64,000 nucleotides of DNA, taken from NCBI GenBank assembly GCA_013399305.1, contig VXAI01000091.1, forward strand, positions 1,901,759 through 1,965,758, written 5' to 3'. The notes under the pieces were generated by a model that had not been told where the DNA came from, did no database searches, and worked only from the letters and a program-made list of their open reading frames with translations. The DNA is from Rostratula benghalensis. Lineage: Eukaryota > Chordata > Aves > Charadriiformes > Rostratulidae. Positions within the stretch are counted from its first letter, which is position 1, and each line of letters starts with the position of its first letter. Both the position numbers and the translations under genes were made by a program. Shown piece after piece: positions 10,151 through 21,105 of this stretch.

Positions 10151-11013
10151 GTACTGCCCTTGTCGCGTCCCCCTTTCCCCCTCACGGCCCGCCGGCACCG
10201 GGGGCTGCGGCCGCGGCGCTGCCCGCCCGGCCCCCTCACTCGGGGGTCCGGTAACGGCCGCGGCGCGGCGCTGGGAGCGAGGGGGGCGGGCTGACCAGGG
10301 CCTCTCGCCCCTTGCAGGTGATAAACGCCCTGCAGTCGAAGCACCACTACGGCGAGGGGGAGGCCCGCCTCATCTGCGACAAGGTGCAGGCCAAGCTCCT
10401 GAAGGAGTGCCACGACCCCGCCAAGATGTGCATCACCGATCTGCGGATCTCCCACTGGGAGGAGGCCATCCAGGAGACCACCGGCGGGGAGGCAAACCGG
10501 CACCTGGCCGCCGAGTGCTATTTCCTGTGGAAAACCACCCGGCTTCAGCACCTCACGTTGGCCGAGGACACGCGGGACATGCTCACCGAGCTGCGGAAAG
10601 GCCTCCGCTTGCTCCTCCTGACCAACGGCGACAAGCAGACGCAGCGGGAGAAGATCGAAGCCTGCGCCTGCCAGCCCTACTTTGATGCCATCGTGGTGGG
10701 GGGAGAGCAGAAAGAAGAGAAACCAGCGCCATCCATATTTCATTACTGTTGTGACCTCCTGGGGGTGCAGCCCGAAGAATGTGTGATGGTTGGGGACTCT
10801 TTAGACACAGATATTCAAGGAGGCCTGAATGCTGGCTTGAAGGCGACGGTCTGGTTAAACAAAGCAATGACTACCCCGGTAGATATTTCCCCAGTACCTC
10901 ATTATATTATTTCTTCTGTTCTGGATCTTCCAGAAGTTTTACAGAAGATGGAGCACAACATTAATTCTAAGTTAGGAACTGACCACACGGCTGGTAGTAA
11001 TGAAGCACACTGA
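10061..11013 (+). CDS. NANP: NANP, N-acylneuraminate-9-phosphatase; exons 10061-10150 and 10318-11013
   Basis: A cytosolic HAD-family phosphatase that removes phosphate from N-acetylneuraminate 9-phosphate to give free sialic acid, after NANS in the pathway. Spliced length is 261 residues (30 + 231). Motif I is FFDLDNT, with nucleophile Asp12 and acid/base Asp14. Motif II is LLLLTNGD with Thr132. Motif III is Lys165 in EEKPAPS. Motif IV is VMVGDSLDTD with Asp190 and Asp195. The helical cap domain (about residues 25-110) includes ITDLR and SHWEEAIQET, and the ECYFLWKTTRLQH and EKIEACACQ stretches are distinctive of NANP. All catalytic residues are present. The start ATG has an excellent Kozak context (CACCGCCATGG). 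The protein is about a dozen residues longer than mammalian NANP (about 248), all in the divergent C-terminus. The 5' half is very CpG-rich, while the 3' part has ordinary composition. Confidence 0.96.
10151..10317 (+). other. NANP intron, 167 bp
   Basis: Short, very GC-rich intron with GT at 10151 and AG at 10316-10317 after a pyrimidine tract (CCTCTCGCCCCTTGCAG). Frames that read through it do not continue the HAD protein. Small GC-rich introns are common in birds. Confidence 0.9.
10318..11013 (+). CDS. NANP: NANP exon 2 (coding part, to stop TGA)
   Basis: 231 codons plus TGA (11011-11013). Holds the cap domain and HAD motifs II-IV, so most of the enzyme comes from this one large exon. The frame stays open throughout. 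The minus-strand open frame over 10027-10743 is a shadow of this exon. Confidence 0.95.
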   Translation: MINALQSKHHYGEGEARLICDKVQAKLLKECHDPAKMCITDLRISHWEEAIQETTGGEANRHLAAECYFLWKTTRLQHLTLAEDTRDMLTELRKGLRLLLLTNGDKQTQREKIEACACQPYFDAIVVGGEQKEEKPAPSIFHYCCDLLGVQPEECVMVGDSLDTDIQGGLNAGLKATVWLNKAMTTPVDISPVPHYIISSVLDLPEVLQKMEHNINSKLGTDHTAGSNEAH

Positions 11014-12440
11014 TGGTTCCAGCGATGTGCTGAGCAGTTAGGTTACTTGTACACTTTTTAAGAAATTGAGCCTAGGATTTTGAACTCAAGTAGGATATGC
11101 TTTCCTAAACAGCAGACGGATGAGTAAAAGCACAGTTGTCAGTGGAAAAAAACAACAAAATAGGGATAGAAACGAAGAATTAGATTAATTTAAAAGATGG
11201 AAGTGCAGTTACTTTAAAACAACGGCCTCTGTCTGGAAATGATTTTGAGACACTGTGGCTAAAGTCTATCTGTCTCTGACCTACGTTGCCAGTCTCTTGT
11301 TTTTATAGTGGAGAAGAAAATTTGAATGTTTTGATCTTTCACATGCTTTGCTGACTTGTAAGTTTAACAGAAGTTTCAGTTCAAACCTTGTTTGCAGTGT
11401 GTAAAAGAAGATGAGAAAGAGTGTGGTACAAATTTTCACAATTTATCTGCAGTTTCTCTTGGGAACTGGAGTGAATTTTGCTATTTCTAAAACTAGAATT
11501 TATTGACAGAATTTATCATGTATCAGACCATTAGAAAATCTGATTAGAAAATCAGACCATTTGATCTTTTTTCCAAGTTTTGAATTTTTAGAATTTTTCT
11601 TTTTTTTGACTTTGCAGTGACTTTTATTTCACGGAATCTGTACCTCTTGCCAAAAGTATTTAAGTGTACATTAAAAATTTGCATTTGTGTAGGGGACCAT
11701 TTATCAGAGGGACTTGATGGATAAGTTTTTACTTTATATTATCTTGGTGCTTATGCAGCTATGCAGTATACTTGTAATTCAAATTATGGTTTTTGTTGGA
11801 ATGTGATTGATAAAACAGGGATATTTTCAGTGGTCTTACTGTACTGTCAGACTCTTTCAAAGCTAATATTGTTGTTCTGTCTGATTTTATTAGTGGATTT
11901 TGATCAGACTTTTTGGAGAAGTTGTTCTTGATCTTGCTCAGGTGTATGACTACTCAGATTCAACTGCAGGATCAGTGCTTTTTTTGATTGTTTTAATGGC
12001 ACTGCTACACAATCCCTCCTTATTCCAGTTTCTACATCTATTTCATGTGATATACTCTGAAGGAAATATGAGCTAGTTGTTTGTAAATGGCACTCATGAC
12101 TCTTGCAGGAAACTGGAAAATTATGTCATATGTATTACAGTACTGTGTACACTTTTATAAAGCGTATATGCTATTTCCACTAGATGCAGGAGACGACTTT
12201 CTTAAATCACTAAGATTTCTCTTTCCCAGGTTATTATCTTGATAATTTAATTTATTTGTACTTCGTACTGTTACTATATAATGGGAAATATTCACATATT
12301 AAATGGAAGTGGAAACAATTGTTGGAAAACCTGTGTTTTTCAAAACCTTGTTGGTATATATACATTGGGGTGAATATATGACTATATCTGAATAGTCGCA
12401 TTTTACGTTTTGAAATAAATCTATGACAAGTCTTTTGAGA
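11014..12440 (+). other. Probable NANP 3' UTR
   Basis: AT-rich sequence after the stop with no coding potential. Possible poly(A) signals are AATAAA near 12414 (TTTGAAATAAATC) and near 12489; later ones occur near 12747 and 13079. The true end needs transcript data, so the right edge is an estimate. Confidence 0.4.
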
Positions 12441-14586
12441 ACAGGGATATTGAGGTGCTGTCAGGAGAGTGTCTGGCATGTCCGCAGCAATAAAAGAACA
12501 GCAAAAAGTACAGAAACCTACCAGGAGATGGGGGTGTAGAAGCAATCTACTATATACAAGAAAGGTGCCTTTGTTTAACTTGATGTGAATTTAAGTTAAG
12601 TCTTGAATGGGATGATGAATTCAGTTTAGAGGAGGCTATTTGGCAAAGAGTTATGTTGCATCCTACATCGGGGTGGGGGGGGAGAGGGGCAGAGAGCAAA
12701 CGAAATGCTCATTAAAGTTTGAGTCCCTGTCATCCAATTGTCCCTTAATAAAGATAAAGCAGTCTCTGTTCTTCATCTTCCCTAGCCAAGACCTTTGAGT
12801 CATCAGGATCAATGCAGAGAACAGAGGCAGGCCCTGCCTGTACCTTTGATGAAATGGGCATATGCTAAAAATGCTCCAATGAGAGTGGTATACCTTAGTA
12901 TACCTGCATGTAACGTCAACCAATGAGACTGACTTGCCCCAGCTTTGTTACTGAAGTAGGAGGCCTAAGTTGAGATTTTTATTTCGAATTTGGGAGGGCA
13001 GGAAAACTGGCACTGGTTTAGCTTATGAGCAAACCATTGCTAATAATGTTGGTTTTTACCAACGACTGAGAGAAAAAAAATAAAGATCATTGAGCCTATA
13101 CGGAATGTTGTGAAAAAATAGAAATGTCTCCCAAGACATTAGATGGATCCCCAAAAAGATAATGTATTTAAAGTAATCTGTTTTAAGCATCCTGTCTGAT
13201 GCAAAAGCAACAACTTTGCTTAGGACAGCACCCAAAGGAGGTGCAGTATAACTCTGCAGTGTTTGGACAGCATCAGGGTAATCAAATTTAAGTCAGAATG
13301 AGGTTTCTGATACACCTGAGTTTTGAAATAACAAATAGTAATAATCCACAATTCTGTTGGTGGGCTTATATGCACCAGGTTACCATATTTTAAGTTGAGG
13401 CTCATATTCTCTTGCCACTGCATTATTCTGAAGAGGGATGCTCAGCCTGCTTCCTGTGTAAGGGGTCTCTAGTTTTAGAAGAGACTGCTCTTTGTTTTGC
13501 ACGTGGCCAATTGTTTTCTTAGATCTATGAATCTGTAAAGAAACCACTGTCACTGAACACTCAGGTGATAGTGTGGTCTGCAGAGGCCACACCCAAGTTT
13601 GGTTTGTTTTTTTATTGCTGAGCTCTGTACCAGGCTGGATGTGGCTACCAGTGTCCAGATAGGGCAACAGTGTTAGGACACTACTATAGAACAAGAAGCA
13701 GCAATAGAAGGGATTTTTCTGTCTAGGGCCCTTATTAGAAGCAGTTACCCAATAAACTGGATTAGGTATCTGGAGTATCTAATCCTCCAGATGTTTTTCT
13801 TGATGTAGTTTTTACAGAAAGACTAATGAATAATAATTACATTTAATAAAGTGGAAACATAAATGTAGCGATGGGATAATTTCCACATCAGCAGAATAGG
13901 TCAATAAAACAGTCTGTATTCCGTTCCAGTTAAGTTCTGGTTTTGCTTAGTGTTATGCTCTATTAGTTAAGTTGTCTAGTTCATCTTGCCAAAACTAAAT
14001 GAAAAGAGGAAAAAGAAATTCCATCTATTTTTTAAAAAACTTTTTTCCCCCAGATAATTACTACATTCTGAGGTTAATCTACAATAACTCTGATTTTACT
14101 GAAATGAACTGAAAGAATAGCTTAGTCTCAAATGTATTTTAATTCTTGATTTAAAATAGCCCATGTACTAGTCTAATAGAAGTATTTTGTTTATAAAACT
14201 TCTATTTTAACGCTCTGTATTAATGTGGGTAACTATGTTTGTGAGGAGGTTTACAACAAAGGGCAAGAGTTCTGTTTGGTTTTTAAAACAGCACAGCACT
14301 AGGCTTCAAAATCTGTGACCTCCTGTTTAGATGTGGTGACTGGGAGTAGTTTGCATCGTTTCCAACAGAGGCTGAAACATAATTACGTCTTAATGAAGCT
14401 TCCTGGCCGGGCTGTGTCTAGGAAATTCCTAACTGCAGTTGGTTGTTGGATGAACCTGACTTGCTGAGCTGAGTGCCAGCTCAGAACAGCCTACGTGTCC
14501 TGACGTCATGGTAGTGGCCGCTGCAGCAGCGTAAGAACAGACTGCAAAGCAGGTAAAAGAAATAAACAGAGTAAACAGAGTAATCC
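12441..14586. other. Intergenic, no gene seen
   Basis: AT-rich, with a G-rich stretch near 12670-12690. The minus-strand open frames at 12252-12545, 12663-12923 and 13380-13694 have no recognisable domain or splice context and look random. Confidence 0.5.
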
Positions 14587-14707
14587 AACCCAGGCTGGAT
14601 GGGGCTTTCGGTAACCTGTTGTAGTGGGAGGTGTCCCTGCTCACCGCAGGGGGGATGGAACAAGGTGATCTTTAAGGCTCTTTCCAACTGTAACCATTTT
14701 ATGTTTC
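14587..14707 (+). mobile_element. Short CR1 LINE 3' end fragment
   Basis: About 120 bp: CCAGGCTGGATGGGGCTTTC, a GTAGTGGGAGGTGTCCCTGC segment, GCAGGGGGGATGGAACAAG, GTGATCTTTAAGGCTC and TTCCAACTGTAACCATTTTATG. These match, in order, the last part of CR1. Heavily 5'-truncated and moderately diverged. Confidence 0.85.
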
Positions 14708-15713
14708 TACAGTAATCTCAGCTCCAGGGGAACCTTTTCAGCCGGCTGTGGGTGCACAAAGCTGTATATTGCTACTTCTCTGTGACTTGGGAGAGGGGAG
14801 AGTGCGGTGTTGCTCACCTCATGGGTCCTGTGTGACTGCAGAAAAGCAAGTTGTCTCCTCTTTGTTTTCCATTGGTAATGGAACAAATTGTCCACCTTCT
14901 CGACCTGTGGAGACAGATGGAGAGTGAAGGAAAGGTATTTAAAGCTATTGTAAATGAGGGCAGGGTGTTAAAACTGAGTAAGGGGGGACTCAGCCTCAAC
15001 CGCAAGCACTTGGCACCACAGCATCTCTGTTCTTGTTGAGGAAGCTTTGTACATGTAAGGTGTTAAGCCAGGCAGAGACAGCCTCAGAAATGAGGACTTT
15101 TTTTTACATGTTTGAAAACCTTTAGCACAAAGTTAGAATTCTTAGAAGGTGACCTGAATGTTTTATACAGGAGATAAATACCTTTCATTAGAATAGTACG
15201 TTAATGCAAAGAGATAAGGTGCTTGGATGGGGTAACAGCTGAAGGTTTCCGTATTTACAAACAATAAATAGAAACAATGGACAACCTCCTGTGCCCCAGG
15301 TAAAATGAATCTAGATAAGTTGTATTTGTCTTTTCCTCTGAAGCTTCTGACTTGACAACACCAATAAATAGGGACCTGAACGAAATTGAAGGAGCCTGAT
15401 CCATCACAGATTACATAGGTTCACAGATGTAGTGATTATTTTTCAACTCCAGCTTTAATATGTGGGGATTTTTACTCTCAGATTGTCCTTGAGGCCTTTA
15501 AATAAAATTTAAAATCCCACCTTAATTCTATACTAACAAAGCTCATCATTTGGAAATGATTTGCTGAGAGGTAAAACAAACAGAAGTGCAATGTGTCTCT
15601 GCTGTATGTAGCGATATACTGTTCTTTTGTGCACAGCTTTTACCATCAGCCTTGCAGTGGGATTGTCCCCATTATAACTCGCTTTCTAGATCACGCTGTG
15701 CACGTACAAGAGC

Positions 15714-15738
15714 CATAACAATGCAGAGCATTGTTATG
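15714..15738. promoter_or_regulatory. 25-bp perfect inverted repeat, SOX dimer-like
   Basis: Arms CATAACAATGC (15714-15724) and GCATTGTTATG (15728-15738), separated by AGA. Each arm contains AACAATG, a SOX HMG-box core, so the centre reads ACAATG-5 nt-CATTGT, the facing layout described for SOX8/9/10 dimers. A further ACAATG is at 15741-15746 and an ATTGTC at 15663-15668. The repeat is a direct observation; the factor is inference. Confidence 0.45.
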
Positions 15739-18476
15739 ACACAATGTGTCTAAAGCAAAAAGTGCAACTTTCTGCCTATGTTGCAAGGGGCCTAGGCACA
15801 GAGAATCACGCTGCCTGCTCCATATAGCATATTTTGACCTTTTATTCCACCTACGAAAAACAAGGTTGCGTGAGAGCCTTCTGCTGAACAGCCCTTAAAT
15901 GCCAGAAAAAAAAAAAAAAGCATTAAAAAAAATATGAAATTAAATCATGGTGCTAATACATGAATTTTCAGTCCTTTAGAAGTGCAAGCCGTGTTTCTTA
16001 AGTCAACACCTAACCAGAGACCTGATGATAACCTCACATAGGGTCTGATTTAACATGGGAAAATGTTGCCATTTACACTGGTGGAACTTCACAAGTTTAA
16101 GTAAGATCTGTACGCTTATTTCTGTAAGATGACCTGCAAGGGGCTTCTGCCTTCTACTTTTCCTCACTCAGCTAATTGATGGCCAGCATCTCTTTCCTCA
16201 GTTACATTTCTGTCTCGTTCTGAATCACAACAGAATCCAGCATTTGGGATGAAGGGGCTAACAAGTCAATTGGCAATACGAAGTAATGGAAGAGAGCCAG
16301 CTTCTGTAGTAAGAGCCTGCTAAGTCCACACATTTAGTACCATCTCCTTGGCAGCCCTTTGTTGCATGAATGTGTTAGGGCTGCGTTTGTTTTGAATGGT
16401 CTTTCCGCCAAAGAAACTTTCATTCCTATCACACATACTAGCCAAATTTGTCCATTTATTTAAAAAAAAAAATAATTTTTTAAAAATAAAAACATTAAAA
16501 TTTTGGGTGAGAAAAGCCTCCAAACAAAACTCTCTGTTAGTCATCTATAGATATCATGGTTCATAAAGCAAGTTTAAAATACTGAATCTGAGATACTTTT
16601 CTCCAAGTTTCAAAAAAGCTGGTGATCTAATTAATTAAGAAATTAATTTTGTGAGGAAAACAAAACAGTACTCATTATTTGAGCAGTTTCCCAGTGTCTG
16701 TTCAGTGCATTCATCACTGACTGTAAACGTTTGATTTTTCTGTCAACTACATTCAAGAACAACTTTGTGACATTGAGAAAAATCCAAATTCCTTATATTC
16801 TCGAAATAACATATTACTAGACAACATAGAAGAAACTACAAATGTAGCTTCAACTACATTTTAATATACATTTTATTTAACCTATTTAACGTATTACTGC
16901 CTATTTTTGTTAGGTTCTTTTTTGAATTTTGCCCTGGAAATGTTTGTTTTGCTACAGAATCAGTATTGCAGAAATGCAATAAAATAAAGGGCCAGTCAGG
17001 AAGAGACATGTATCTTTCCAGTCAAAATCCAGCCTGGTGAGCATCAGATGAGCACATTTTTATTTACTTGTGTTGTTGCTGAGTCTGCTCAGTGGGACTG
17101 CATTCAGGCAGATGTGGGAAGATCATTTTCCCAAGCTAGTGACCAGTGTCACAGCAAGGTCCATATGGAAGATAAATTGTTGCCTGTGAAAACATACCAA
17201 CAGCTCAAATATATATATGTTACTGGTTCTTTTGCTGTGTGACTATTAGCAATTTTTTCTCTTTTGTTCTTTTCATTAATGAGGCCAACAGACCTCAATC
17301 CTCAACAAACCATCCTCAAACCATGCTGTTTTCATCAGAGCCCTAAGATGTAGTAGGTCTGTCTGTCCGATAAAGCCAGGCTTAACCATTTTCATTTGTG
17401 CTACTGTTGGGGTGGTCTTTGCTGTTAACCATGTGGCCTGTTAAATCTCACTGGGGTTAGGATTTATCAGGAAGTCTGCAATGGATGGACTGACAGCCTT
17501 TGTTTTCCAAACTGTTGATGCCTTCCATTGTGTTTCAGACGTTTAAATGAGAAGGATCCTGAATGTTCTAAGTCCTTCTTTCCTTTCAGGAAGAAAATGC
17601 ATAAATGACACAAACAGCTTGTTTATTTTTCTTTCAGTAAATGTGACCGGGTAAAAATACTTATTTGCTTCCACCCCTCTCATCTGCAAGTATTTTAAAA
17701 GGTACTTAATAACTTGATGGCTAAAGTACTTTGATGTATTTGTTATATTTGACTTGTTACGTGGTGAAACATTTTATGTCTGTTTTAAAAACTGCTACTA
17801 CTGCAGCCAGAGGTTCGCCTTAGTATTGTATTAATATAGCTTTACACTGTCTTTCTATGGTGTATCTCCCAATGAAAACAAGCCCCTACCTTAGACATAT
17901 TTTACTTTTAAATAAATCTAGCTAGTTAATTTGTTTTTATTTTATTTTGAGTGCTGTGTCCCCTGACAATGTTCTGTCGCCCAAACCACTTCCCATTTGT
18001 TTGGGGTTTTTAATTTTATATTTTCCATAGTGCAGCAGTTTTTGAGCCTATTTGCTTGGTGAGCTGCGTGCAAGAGAAAGATGCACAAGGCAGAGAAAAA
18101 AAACCTTTTGGCTTCTCATAGCCTTTGTGTTAGGATTTGAATTCCCAACCTTTTACAGGACTTCAGAGTTTTTATGTTGACTTAATAGTCCTCTCTGTCA
18201 CCAGTGAATGATAAGCAAAGAAAATGCCTTTTAATACTGCATAGTAATTTTATAATATGCTCCCAGGAAAAATTGTAATTGACCCGGATTCTCCATTTTA
18301 GTGCCACAGTACACTTGTTCAGGTATCAGCGGGTTAATGCTGGCATAAAACATTTTAAGGATATTCAAAAATAGGCCTCACTGTTTTTCTGTTTCTATTT
18401 TTCTAGAAGCAGTGCTGTATTTGGGGTTTGGGGTCGTAAACTCTTTCTCTATAACGGGGTTCGATTAAGAAAACAG

Positions 18477-18530
18477 CTTTTATTTATTTATTTGTTTGTT
18501 TATTTATTTATTTTTATATTTTTATTTTAA
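18477..18530. repeat. Low-complexity TTTA/TTTG tract
   Basis: Imperfect tandem TTTA units with TTTG interruptions, grading into T/A-rich sequence. Confidence 0.8.
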
Positions 18531-18803
18531 TTCTGTATTAAGGAGTGCTAAAGCAGTGTCCTTAAGGAGTCACAGGGCTGCTAATAAACTATCCTTCCAC
18601 ATTAAAAGATGCAAATGTATTTTAGGATAATTTTTGGGTGACTAATTTAGGACTGAAGAAAGAGAAAATGAAAGTTGAATAATATGACCACTTCTTCATT
18701 ACAAGGAATTAGTCTCTGAAGTAGGGATAATAAACTCCTGTAATTTGTGTATTTACAAATACACCCATTTTATTGTACTCACAGTTGCTCATCTAAGTTT
18801 CTT

Positions 18804-18823
18804 NNNNNNNNNNNNNNNNNNNN
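18804..18823. other. Assembly gap (20 N)
   Basis: Twenty N in a row. The sequence on both sides is ordinary AT-rich intergenic DNA. Confidence 1.
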
Positions 18824-20214
18824 TAACAAGAATAATGCAATTAGTAGTCTGCTGGAGACTTCATTCTCATTGTCAATGTTTCCTCGGCAGGTGGCGTTAG
18901 AGGTTTGTTAGATACAGGCACAAGCACAGGTTTTGATTTGGTCTTTTTCATGTTCTTGTTTTTTTCTCCATTACTGTTTTCAAAATAAGCATACCTGGTA
19001 CCCATAAATTAGGTCAGAGCAGTCTTCTTTTACTTCACACTGCCCTGCAGATATCATAAATTATGATGAGATCCTATTTTACTAGGCACCATAAACATAT
19101 TGGGCAAAATAGCCCTACTTAGAAGATGTTTTGATCTAGTTATTATCTTTTGTTTACAGGTGAGGATCTGTGGTTTATTTTGCAAACTGCATAACAGTCA
19201 CTTGAAAAAGAGCATGACTGAGAGGGACAGCAACAAGTTTGTCATAACATCATTGTGCCAAATAAAATCCAGCCTTCTAAGGCACTGTGCTTGAGCTGAA
19301 TTTGATTTATATCATGTAGGTATTGGATTGTTGAAGAAAAAGAAATTTTTTTCCAGCAGCTAATGCTGCAGTGGCATCCTTAAGACTTCAAAATTATCCT
19401 GATGGGCATCTCTTTCTGTAAATAGACAGCACACTAGCATTTTATTTCTATAACCTTATGTTATGTAAAGGATTACTATAAGCTGTTACCTGTTAGTACA
19501 TTGGGTTTTTCTCACTCTGTGGAGTTATTAGCTGCATCTCCAGACCAACAATTCAGGCCATGGTTGTAAAGTCCATCACCTCCATTCCTATTCGGGCACC
19601 TGAAAACGAAAACTCATTTTCATTCATGAACCCAGTGACACTGAATTTAGCATCTGCCCCTGATCTGAATTTTAGTGCTCCGTGACAGATTCAGGGCTCC
19701 ACCCGAGGAAGACTTGGAACACAGGCAGGAATCTCTGCTGCATTTTTCCTCAGTTCTCAGCAGGTGGCAGTTGAGGATGTGTTTTCAGCAGCCTCAGCCC
19801 GCGGGCTACAACACCCGGGGGCAACTGCAGCAGCCCCTCAAAGGGCACCTCCACCTTGTAATCACATTCTAAGAACGTAGAAAAAACTGATCCACACCTG
19901 CAGTGGGCTTCTGCATTTCAAAAACTTGTACCACAATGCGTAGGGTTTGCCCAGTGTGTCTTACGCAGTGTACTCTTGGCATTCATCAGCTATGCAGGGT
20001 GTAGGCAAGGACGACTGCCCAAGGTGGGTGCTCTGGGCTTCTGTGTGTGCTGCTGTTTGAGACATCTGCAGCTCCAGCAGATGCTGGGTCACCAGCATCA
20101 TGGCTGGACCTGCTGCTACTACTCCAGTCAACCAGAGTAGAAAAACATATAAAAATCCAGGTTTTGTCCTGATGAGACCAAGGGTGCTCCCATGGCAAGG
20201 TACAGAAATGCTGC

Positions 20215-20320
20215 TGCGTCCATCTTAGCGGACAAGACTCAGAAAACTGAGTGACTGGCTGATAGTCACACAGCAAGCTTGGGGTGCAGACAGGGCTCAT
20301 AACCAGATAAATCTGGCCAT
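20215..20320 (-). repeat. Possible MIR/CORE-type SINE remnant, reversed
   Basis: The stretch with GTGACTGG, GTCACACAGCAAGCTTGGGG and CAGACAGGGCTCATAACCAGA resembles the reverse of the MIR core (usual wording: acttgcccaaggtcacacagc...ggcagagctggga). An AACTGAGTGAC segment precedes it. Strongly diverged, so only suggestive. Confidence 0.4.
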
Positions 20321-21029
20321 AGATAGTGGCCTTGGCCATTGAACATGAGGCAAAGCCTGCTCTGAAGCTCTCCGAGGCGAACAGCATGGTGGCAGGGTCT
20401 GTCCATATAATGAGAATAAACAGCACTGGAGTGGTTCAAAATGTTTACTTGCACTCAGCAACCCTTCTGACCCGAGAGCATGGCTGTGCAGGAGTATTAC
20501 TAGAGGGAAGCACCTCTGATAAGTAATTGTGAATTAGAGTACACACTCAACACCCCCACCCCCAATTTTTGCACTTGCTGCCTGTCTGATCCTGAAAGCG
20601 CCTGGCATATTTTGGAGCTTTCTCAATAGACCTAGTGTTAGAGGAGGTCTTTCACCATGTTAAATAATATTACCAGACATCTGCACAGAGAAAACGTCCT
20701 TAAACAATTCCCCAAACCTTTTCTTGATGCTCAGAAGACAGAGAGCTGCATTGTCTGCCTGTTTGACACACATATCAAATGTGGTGAACGCAATGATTTT
20801 AAAGGACCTTTGTGCCTTACTCAGGCCAGAATGGCACAAAACACCAAAACTTTGATGCTAAAAGCCTCAAAGAAGCAGTGTAAATAATCAACGTGGCTTT
20901 GGCTGCGGAGATTGTAAAGGCTGTCACAAGACTGACTAGGAATTCTGTGCCTCATGCTGTATTTGCTACCCTTCTTTTCCTTTTCCTGCCCATCCAGCTC
21001 CTCTCTCTTATATCATCTGCTTTTTAGGA

Positions 21030-21105
21030 TGTGTATGTTAAGCTCTCTTGGGCAAGCAGTCTTACTGCAAGTTTTTACAGTGCCTAGAATAAAATAAGGC
21101 CAGGA
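21030..21105 (+). repeat. Possible ancient amniote repeat fragment
   Basis: AAGCTCTCTTGGGCAAGCAG, a segment with several changes, then TTTTTACAGTGCCTAGAATA. This follows a widespread old reptile/bird repeat whose usual wording is aagctccttgggcaggga...gtacagtgcctagcaca. The family name is uncertain. Confidence 0.35.

Larger units (their letters stand above)
14708..18803. other. Intergenic, no gene seen; possible enhancer at 15600-15800
   Basis: No exon or full repeat is recognised. A pure A-run lies near 15907 and an A/T-rich patch at 16458-16500. A TTTA-type low-complexity tract lies at 18477-18530. The stretch 15600-15800 is unusually rich in palindromic factor-like sites. Confidence 0.5.

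Noticed and set aside
10027..10743. 238-codon minus-strand open frame over NANP
   Set aside because: It is the reverse of the NANP exons and intron in GC-rich DNA. No domain is visible, while the plus strand encodes a complete HAD phosphatase.
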